Shown here: positions 5,616-10,524 of the stretch, in pieces
How the letters are laid out: every line of letters starts with the position of its first letter
Position numbering within the stretch: position 1 is the stretch's first letter
NCBI GenBank assembly: GCA_002419025.1
Contig: DIFG01000029.1
Location: 1 to 10,524 of the forward strand
Length of the DNA stretch: 10,524 bases
Source: Deltaproteobacteria bacterium UBA5754
GTDB taxonomy: Bacteria > Desulfobacterota > Dissulfuribacteria > Dissulfuribacterales > UBA5754
Direction: 5' to 3'
Notes under the pieces: model-generated
The model's database searches: none
What the model was told of the DNA's origin: nothing
Seen by the model: the letters and a program-made list of their open reading frames with translations, nothing else
Position numbers and translations under genes: made by a program

Positions 5616-5840
5616 AAGCTGAATGGATATTCATTTATTTACAGAGGCCTCAGGGGGGTTTCATAATGCTAAAATCATGCTTGGCGAGGGTTCCGGGCAT
5701 GCAGTTGAAGGACATGGTACGGAGTCCGAATAAGGGTAATTGAGCATCCTTGTGTCCGGGAGCCGGTTCGGTTTCCCCGTCGGCTGAACTTGTATGATCG
5801 AAGGAGAAACGCGCCATGTACGCGCGATCTCCTTTTTTTG
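5616..5840 (+). ncRNA. Candidate structured RNA (riboswitch, attenuator or small RNA)
   Basis: Between a promoter and a strong terminator, about 225 bases can fold into an ordered structure. P1 is ATGCT/AGCAT (5666-5670 with 5743-5747). Inside it, P2 is CATGCTTGG/CCGGGCATG (5676-5684 with 5693-5701, two G-U pairs, 8-base loop) and P3 is GGAC/GTCC (5710-5713 with 5724-5727), together a three-way junction. P4 is AGCCG/CGGCT (5761-5765 with 5781-5785), then the terminator hairpin. I did not recognise a known class: the cyclic-di-GMP (GEMM), cobalamin, TPP, SAM, fluoride and molybdenum-cofactor signatures were looked for and not seen. It could be a leader that controls the cytochrome operon by attenuation or a free-standing small RNA. 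The folds were found by eye and no energy was calculated. Confidence 0.4.
5801..5839 (+). terminator. Rho-independent terminator upstream of the cytochrome operon
   Basis: AAGGAGA (5801-5807) pairs with TCTCCTT (5828-5834), and inside it CGCGC (5810-5814) pairs with GCGCG (5822-5826). A run of seven T (5833-5839) follows at once, with more T after a single G. It reads on the plus strand and ends the transcript from 5616, or regulates read-through into the cytochrome genes 145 bases downstream. Confidence 0.8.
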
Positions 5841-5863
5841 TTTTTTGCTGAGTTTTCGAAAAA

Positions 5864-5950
5864 ATGTTGGAAAGGAGGTGAGTAAGGTACGGCGGTCAGG
5901 TCATGAAGCCTCCAGAGGCAGTGCATTTTTGGGTAATAACTGGGTTTTAA
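5864..5950 (+). other. Leader with perfect Shine-Dalgarno and two tiny ORFs
   Basis: AAAGGAGGTGA at 5871-5881 is complementary to 11 bases of the 16S rRNA 3' end, yet no start codon lies at the usual distance after it. The motif itself is the end of a five-codon frame (5864-5881, Met-Leu-Glu-Arg-Arg-stop). A 15-codon frame follows at 5903-5950 (MKPPEAVHFWVITGF), but its ATG is 24 bases beyond AGGAGG. These may be leader peptides, a ribosome standby site or a relic of a lost gene. None can be called a gene from the sequence alone. Confidence 0.3.
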
Positions 5951-5965
5951 AAAGGGTTTTAAAAA
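5942..5965. repeat. Tandem 12-mer just upstream of the cytochrome gene
   Basis: GGGTTTTAAAAA is repeated exactly twice, ending 20 bases before the cytochrome ATG. Each copy contains the palindrome TTTTAAAA. It could be a binding site, or an AT-rich unpaired spacer before the ribosome binding site. Confidence 0.6.
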
Positions 5966-5984
5966 ACGGTTAGGGGAGGAAGAC

Positions 5985-6977
5985 ATGTACAGGAAGATCA
6001 TGGTAAGCGTGGCTGGCCTGGCGCTCCTGGTCGGCTGTGCGCAGGGTCTTCAGAAACGGGCGGACATAGTAAAGGCCCCAACTGTAGATCCCTGTGCCAC
6101 GTACGTCGGAGATGACACCTGTCTCGGGTGTCACGACGCGTATGCGAACGATCGTTACAACGTCCACATGAGGATCCAGTCCTTTGAGGTCCCTGGGGGG
6201 TACCACACTGGCTGCGAGGGATGTCATGGCCCCGGATCCATCCATGTGGAATCTGATGGGGATCCGGAAAAGATCCTCCGTTTTGGACACGAAGGCCTCG
6301 AGGGAGAGGAGGTCGCTGGTGTCTGCACCACCTGCCACCAGATCGGGACCCACATGAACTGGGCGGGTTCGGCCCATGCAGAGAACGACGTGGCCTGCAT
6401 TTCCTGCCACAAGGTGCATGAGAACCCGAACAAAATGCTTCTCACCCAGGCGGAAAAGGATCTCTGCGCCACGTGCCATCAGGACGTGAACGCCCAGATG
6501 TATTTTCCCTCGCATCATCCCGTCAAGGAAGAGGAGATGGGATGTTCGAGCTGCCACAACCCCCACGGAGGCGAGAACTTTGGTCCGGGGATGCTCAAGA
6601 CCGACGAGAGGGTAAACGACCTCTGCCTCAAATGCCACACCCGCTACCAGGGCCCGTACGTGTTTGAACACGATCCTGTGGTGGAGGACTGCATGATCTG
6701 CCATGATCCCCACGGGACCGTGGCCAACAACCTCCTCCGTCAGCAGGAGCCGTTCCTCTGTCTCCAGTGCCATGAGGGTCATTTCCACGCGGCAAGGGCC
6801 TCGAACAGCCAGTTTGCCGTCACCCCGCCGGGGGACCCCTCGAACACCGTCGCAGCAGTCGATCAAGGTTTCCAGAGGTCCTTCATGACCAAGTGCACTC
6901 AATGTCACTCCCAGGTCCACGGCTCAGACATGCCGTCCCAGAGCGTGACCGGCCAGGGCAGGGGACTGACAAGGTAA
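5985..6977 (+). CDS. mtrA: Decaheme c-type cytochrome, MtrA/DmsE/PioA family lipoprotein
   Basis: A 330-residue multiheme cytochrome. Ten CXXCH motifs begin at residues 46, 77, 114, 138, 161, 187, 214, 236, 259 and 304. Length and heme number equal those of MtrA, the periplasmic decaheme that sits in the MtrB barrel and passes electrons out through the outer membrane. The N-terminus is a signal peptide with a lipobox LLVGC, Cys18 being the expected lipidated residue, so the protein should be membrane-tethered; Shewanella MtrA has an ordinary signal peptide. Extra histidines throughout (for example SHHPV, NPHG, DPHG) can serve as distal heme ligands. GGGGAGG stands 5 bases before the ATG. The barrel gene follows after 13 bases. 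A promoter, structured RNA and terminator lie upstream and may control it. The direction of electron flow (metal reduction, or oxidation of an outside donor as in PioA) cannot be told. Confidence 0.93.
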   Translation: MYRKIMVSVAGLALLVGCAQGLQKRADIVKAPTVDPCATYVGDDTCLGCHDAYANDRYNVHMRIQSFEVPGGYHTGCEGCHGPGSIHVESDGDPEKILRFGHEGLEGEEVAGVCTTCHQIGTHMNWAGSAHAENDVACISCHKVHENPNKMLLTQAEKDLCATCHQDVNAQMYFPSHHPVKEEEMGCSSCHNPHGGENFGPGMLKTDERVNDLCLKCHTRYQGPYVFEHDPVVEDCMICHDPHGTVANNLLRQQEPFLCLQCHEGHFHAARASNSQFAVTPPGDPSNTVAAVDQGFQRSFMTKCTQCHSQVHGSDMPSQSVTGQGRGLTR

Positions 6978-6990
6978 GAGGAGGGAGACG

Positions 6991-9423
6991 ATGAAAAAGA
7001 CGATCATATTGGGAACGGGCCTGGCGTTTCTCTGCGCCGGGTGGATCGGGACCGCCGCCTCCGAGGATGCAAAGCCCCTCGAAGGAGAGATCAGCGTAGG
7101 CGGGACCTGGGTCATGGACGATCTTGACAACGACGAGCAGGGCGCCAAGGGTGCAGCGGAATACGGGAGCATTTACGACAAGAATCGCACGTGGGACCTG
7201 GGCGGATCTCTCAACTACCGCGGCGTAAACGGGATCGATTTCGATGCGGCGGGGCGCTACCTTGACGGGGACGACCAGAAATATGGAGGGTCCCTCTCGC
7301 TCAAGAGGGTCCTCATCTACAAGACGGACTACAACCGGTTTCTCCACCGCCTTGACCATGACTACATGGATAACCTGAACGCCCATATCTTCCAGGGCGT
7401 GGGGAAGCCCGGGGCGCCAGCTGGCCTGCCCATTCCATGTCCTGATCCGAACAATCCGGCTTTCTGTGCCCAGTTTCCGGATACGGATCCAGCTACAGCC
7501 GGTTATCAAGCACCCCCTTCAAGTACCATAGGGGCGGCAAACGTCTATCACACGGATCACGATCCATTCGAGGATTATGAGGTCACTAATTCAGAATGGA
7601 CAAACAGCCTGAAGCTCAACATCCCTCAGATCCCGGCACTCAAGATCGGGTTTGACCACCGCTACCAGAAGCGAGACGGGTGCAAGTACGCCCAGACCAT
7701 GAGCAAGTGTTCGGGCTGCCATGTCGAGTCCTACAGGAAGGGCCTGGACGAGACGACGAACGATTACATCCCCAAGGTCTCTCTCCAGATCGAGGGTCTC
7801 GGTGTGGAGTATTCCTATCTGCACCGGGAGTTCGATGATGACAGCGACGACATGATAAATGGCTACAATACCCTTGCTGGTGGGCATGTCGGCGGGTTCA
7901 GCCAACTTCTCCAGTTCCCTGAGTACGCTGGAGGGCTGACGGCCTATCCTGCTACAGGCACCTATACACCCGGATCCGAGATCCTTCCTTTCAACCGGAC
8001 GCCCGAATCCACCAAGGACAGCCATGGGCTCAAGCTCCGATACGACATAGACGCCCATAACACCGTCACTGGCGGTTTTGTCTATTCGAAGATCACGAAC
8101 GACGAGACGGATGGCGGATACAATCCCCTTACCGGTGAATTCGGCGACGATCTCGAACTCGAGAGTACCGCTGTCATGGCCAAGTGGCACAGCCGTCTCA
8201 CCAAGGCCCTGTCACTGACCGTCCACGGCAAGTACCAGACCCTCGAAAACGACAATGTGTTCGTGGACGTGAACGACGCCGCTGCCGATTTCAAGTACAC
8301 GAACGAGCCCGCCGACCTCTGGGACTTCACTCGAAAGTCCGGCTATGACTATGACGTCATCGCGGCAGGGATCGACGCCGCATGGAAGGTTGTCAGGAAC
8401 ATCACACTTCGTGGCGGCTACGACTTCCATCAGGAGGATCGGCAGAATTATAAGGATCACCATGTCCCTGAAACGACGGACAAGCACACTGTGAAGCTCT
8501 CGGGCGATTGGCGGGTGAATCACCACATGAAGTTCGATCTTGGCTACAAGCTCGAACTCATAGACGATCCTTACGCCCTTGAGCATGCCGTGTGTCCGCC
8601 TGATGATTCATTCGCCACCTACGCCGGACCGGGCACGGATGGAAGGAATTTCGACCGGACCTATGCCGTAAACATCTATGACGTCCGTACCGGGACCCGT
8701 ACAAATCAGCCCGAGACGGCACACACCTTCACGTTCAAGGGGCACTGGACGCCAGTTAGCATGCTCTCGACGAGCCTGCACGCCAAGTATCGCTTGGCTG
8801 AAAATGACGATGTGGACGGCACCGAGTGGCAGCAGGACCTTTTCACCGGTGGCCTGAACCTGGTCCTGACCCCCACTGAGAAGATGGCCTTTTCGGCAGG
8901 ATACAACTACTTCTATGACAAGTATGAGTCCATGTACTGTATAGCCATCTATGATGGGTGAGCGAATCTCATCACATCCAGCCAGTTTGGCTCGGAACAC
9001 ACGGATATGGACTACGAAACCGATGCTCATACCTTCTTCCTCGGAGCGAACCTCGCCCTTCTGCCGGAACTTGGCATCAATGCCAATGGGAGCTATACTA
9101 CTGGTTCCGGGAGCATCGAGGATTTCCACTTCGAGAGCATGTATCCCACCGGGGACCTCAAGCTCGACTACAACGTCTCGACCTTGAATCCCAACATGCC
9201 GTATCTCTATGACGTCGCATACCTGAACGGAATGGACGACTACTCCGATGTGGAGTTCTCTGAACTCGCGTTCACAGCTGGCGTCAATTATCGCCTGAAC
9301 AAGAACGTAGGCCTCGGGCTCAACTACTACTACAACGACTACGATGACGAAGAGGAGTATGTGTACGGGGACCAGAGCGTGACCCTCCAGTCCCTCATGG
9401 GTTCTGTTACGTACCGCTTCTAA
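6991..9423 (+). CDS. mtrB: MtrB/PioB-type outer-membrane barrel with in-frame TGA at codon 657
   Basis: A large outer-membrane beta-barrel of the decaheme-associated MtrB/PioB family, which sheathes the MtrA-type cytochrome encoded 13 bases upstream. AGGAGGGAG precedes the ATG. Residues 1-23 form a signal peptide (cut near AAS/EDA). The rest alternates polar and aromatic residues as barrel strands do (GGSLNYRGVNGIDFDAAGRY, LTVHGKYQTLENDNVFVDV, KMAFSAGYNYFYDKYE). An in-frame TGA lies at 8959-8961. The same frame then stays open for 153 codons, still barrel-like (LGLNYYYNDYDDEE), and ends VTYRF with the terminal Phe typical of outer-membrane proteins. Read through, it is 810 residues, about PioB length; stopping at the TGA gives 656 and no proper end. 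A CXXCH (CSGCH, 240-244) and a CX8C pair (150-159) are further oddities. The TGA could be selenocysteine, another recoding, a nonsense mutation of Trp, or a sequence error. Confidence 0.85.
8959..8992 (+). promoter_or_regulatory. In-frame TGA with downstream hairpin, possible recoding site
   Basis: After the TGA (8959-8961), AGCCA (8980-8984) and TGGCT (8988-8992) form a 5-bp hairpin with the loop GTT. The G is the first loop base and lies 23 bases after the TGA, within the range I recall for bacterial SECIS elements. The stem is short and a mismatch follows at its base, so chance is a real possibility. A Cys seven residues before the TGA (MYCIAIYDG) could partner a selenocysteine. No selenocysteine genes are visible in the window. 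Confidence 0.25.
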
Positions 9424-9449
9424 AGTCTTATCCGAGAGTCGGGATAAAC

Positions 9450-9473
9450 GGGGGCTTCGGCCCCCATTTTTTT
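9450..9473 (+). terminator. Rho-independent terminator of the cytochrome-barrel operon
   Basis: GGGGGC, the stable tetraloop TTCG, GCCCCC, then ATTTTTTT. It begins 27 bases after the barrel stop. A second hairpin (TTATCC 9428-9433 with GGATAA 9442-9447) stands directly before it. It separates the operon from the universal stress gene 15 bases on. Confidence 0.95.
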
Positions 9474-9487
9474 ATCGGGAGGCATTC

Positions 9488-10453
9488 ATGAACCGCCATG
9501 TGCTTGTAGGAACCGATGGTTCCCCTAACGCAGACGATGCCCTGAGATATGCCGCACGGTTCTTTCGCGGTGTTGAAGACGTGGATGTCACGGCAGCGAC
9601 CGTGGCCCCGCCCATTTCACCCGCCCTTCTCCAGGGTGGATTCACCTTCGAGGCGGAAAAGAGCCGGCTTTCCCGGCTCGATGAGGTGCGGAAAAGGCAG
9701 GAGGAGGAGTGCGCCCGGATCCTGTCCCGCGCTGGGCGCATCCTCTCCGAGGAAGGAATGGAGGAGGCCCGGATCCATGTGCAGACCATTCTCGGGGCGC
9801 AGAGTGTTTTAAAGGCCCTTGTTCATCTTGCCAGGTCCGGCTCTTTCGATGCCGTCCTTGTGGGTAGGCGCGGGCTAGGCCAGGTGGTCTCCTTTTTCAT
9901 GGGAAGCATCTCTTCCGGCCTCTTGGGAGCGCTGGGCGATGTCCCGGTCTGGATCGTCGATACGCCTGATGAACCGCGGAAGGTTCTTATCGCCCTCGAT
10001 TCCTGCGAAGAGTGCCTATGCGTGGTGGATCACACGGCCTTCATGCTCGCAGGTGTACCAGACGCGCGTATCACAGTCCTACATGTCCTTCCGAGATTTC
10101 GGCCCTTCTTTTCATCCGAACTCTCAGGGAGCTGTGCGGATCTGGAGTCCATGCTCTGGGAGAGGGCCGAGGAGCCGGTGAGAATATTTCTCGAAAAGGC
10201 CGCCGGGATATTCCAGGACGCAGGCCTCGATCCATCGCGGATTGACCTCAAAGTGAAAAGGGGTGGGGCGGGTGTGGCCCGGGAGATCCTGAAGGAATAT
10301 GGACAGGGAGGTTACGGCACCCTCGTGGTAGGGAGACGAGGTGTCGGGGGGTTTGAGGCGGTCTTTCCCGGGAGCGTGTCAACCAAGCTCATCTCCGCCG
10401 TGTCCCGAGGCGCGGTCTGGGTGGTGGGCCACACAAAGCCGCCCAGCGCGTGA
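9488..10453 (+). CDS. Tandem-domain universal stress protein (UspA family)
   Basis: A 321-residue protein of two fused Usp domains (about 1-160 and 163-316). Each starts with a typical first strand (HVLVGTDGS; KVLIALDS) and each has the ATP-binding motif G-2X-G-9X-G-S: residues 126-140 (GRRGLGQVVSFFMGS) and 282-296 (GRRGVGGFEAVFPGS). Both halves thus look able to bind ATP, which is not always so in tandem Usps. No membrane segment or signal, so cytoplasmic. Family members aid survival under stress by poorly understood means. GGGAGG lies 5 bases before the ATG at 9488; the terminator at 9450-9473 separates it from the barrel gene, though no own promoter was recognised and partial read-through is possible. 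The stop lies 10 bases from the 3' end of the convergent tRNA gene. Confidence 0.93.
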   Translation: MNRHVLVGTDGSPNADDALRYAARFFRGVEDVDVTAATVAPPISPALLQGGFTFEAEKSRLSRLDEVRKRQEEECARILSRAGRILSEEGMEEARIHVQTILGAQSVLKALVHLARSGSFDAVLVGRRGLGQVVSFFMGSISSGLLGALGDVPVWIVDTPDEPRKVLIALDSCEECLCVVDHTAFMLAGVPDARITVLHVLPRFRPFFSSELSGSCADLESMLWERAEEPVRIFLEKAAGIFQDAGLDPSRIDLKVKRGGAGVAREILKEYGQGGYGTLVVGRRGVGGFEAVFPGSVSTKLISAVSRGAVWVVGHTKPPSA

Positions 10454-10463
10454 TCTTCATGGA

Positions 10464-10524
10464 TGGTGCCCGGGGCCGGGATCGAACCGGCACGAACTCG
10501 CGTCCGAGGGATTTTAAGTCCCTT
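10464..10524 (-). tRNA. tRNA-Leu (anticodon UAA), 5' part outside the window
   Basis: On the minus strand the visible 61 bases run from the anticodon arm to the encoded CCA. The anticodon loop CTTAAAA, between AGGGA and TCCCT, gives anticodon TAA. A long variable arm (CGGACGCGAGTTCG) marks a class II tRNA, as expected for leucine. The T arm is GCCGG-TTCGATC-CCGGC, followed by the acceptor strand CCCGGGC and ACCA. The acceptor 5' strand and D arm lie beyond the right edge. The tRNA 3' end is 10 bases from the stop of the convergent universal stress gene; no integrase or attachment-site repeat is seen. Confidence 0.95.

Noticed and set aside
5616..5984. Known riboswitch or housekeeping RNA (GEMM, cobalamin, TPP, SAM, 6S, tmRNA, SRP RNA, RNase P)
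   Set aside because: The conserved core words of these RNAs were looked for by eye and not found, so only an unclassified structured RNA is proposed.
5970..6920. 316-codon minus-strand frame opposite the cytochrome
   Set aside because: Antisense shadow; the plus strand encodes ten CXXCH motifs.
10453..10524. tRNA-Leu 3' end as an integration site
   Set aside because: No integrase and no repeat of the tRNA 3' end is in the window; the neighbour is an ordinary stress gene.
1..10524. CRISPR array
   Set aside because: No set of regularly spaced direct repeats of 23-40 bases was seen; the repeats present are palindromes or 8-12-base tandems.

Overview
The window looks like a chromosomal segment from a GC-rich, anaerobic, respiring bacterium, most likely a deltaproteobacterium in the broad sense (Desulfobacterota or a relative). 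The taxonomic placement is inference. It rests on an MtrA/MtrB-type extracellular electron-transfer pair, an EF-P/EpmA pair, a FolE2/MptA-type GTP cyclohydrolase next to a DUF166 gene, and dispersed hairpin repeats of a kind common in such genomes. No rRNA, CRISPR array, integrase or transposase gene is visible.

Layout. Positions 1-107 (minus) hold the start of a small GIY-YIG protein cut by the window edge, followed by a REP-like palindrome. Positions 339-3512 (minus) are a tight four-gene run, read right to left: a secreted SYLF/Ysc84 protein, a family 2 glycosyltransferase, a FolE2/MptA GTP cyclohydrolase and a DUF166 protein. Positions 3723-5197 (minus) are efp followed by epmA, an elongation factor and the enzyme that modifies its lysine. 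Positions 5198-5984 are a long intergenic region between divergent transcription units. It holds a promoter for efp, a ~265-bp repeat-packed element bounded by 23-bp inverted repeats, a promoter on the plus strand, a foldable RNA ending in a strong terminator, and a 145-base leader. Positions 5985-9423 (plus) are a decaheme lipoprotein cytochrome and a large outer-membrane barrel (an MtrAB/PioAB-like porin-cytochrome pair), closed by a terminator. Positions 9488-10453 (plus) encode a tandem universal stress protein. A tRNA-Leu(UAA) on the minus strand is cut by the right edge.

How the genes work together. The cytochrome and barrel should form a conduit carrying electrons across the outer membrane; no outer-surface cytochrome follows them. 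EF-P helps ribosomes through polyproline stretches, and EpmA is expected to attach beta-lysine to its loop lysine. FolE2 opens pterin synthesis, and the neighbouring DUF166 family has been linked to thymidylate synthesis, so the two may form a C1/pterin module.

Most interesting points: (1) the barrel gene is interrupted by an in-frame TGA at codon 657, but the same frame stays open and barrel-like to a normal C-terminal Phe, with a small hairpin carrying a GUU loop downstream; selenocysteine, another recoding, mutation or sequence error are all possible. (2) epmA has no ATG, GTG or TTG start near its junction with efp; an ATA overlapping the efp stop, or a -1 frameshift, are the alternatives. 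(3) A promoter, three-way-junction-like fold and terminator upstream of the cytochrome operon could be an undescribed riboswitch, attenuator or small RNA. (4) The inverted-repeat-bounded element upstream of efp appears to supply part of the efp promoter.
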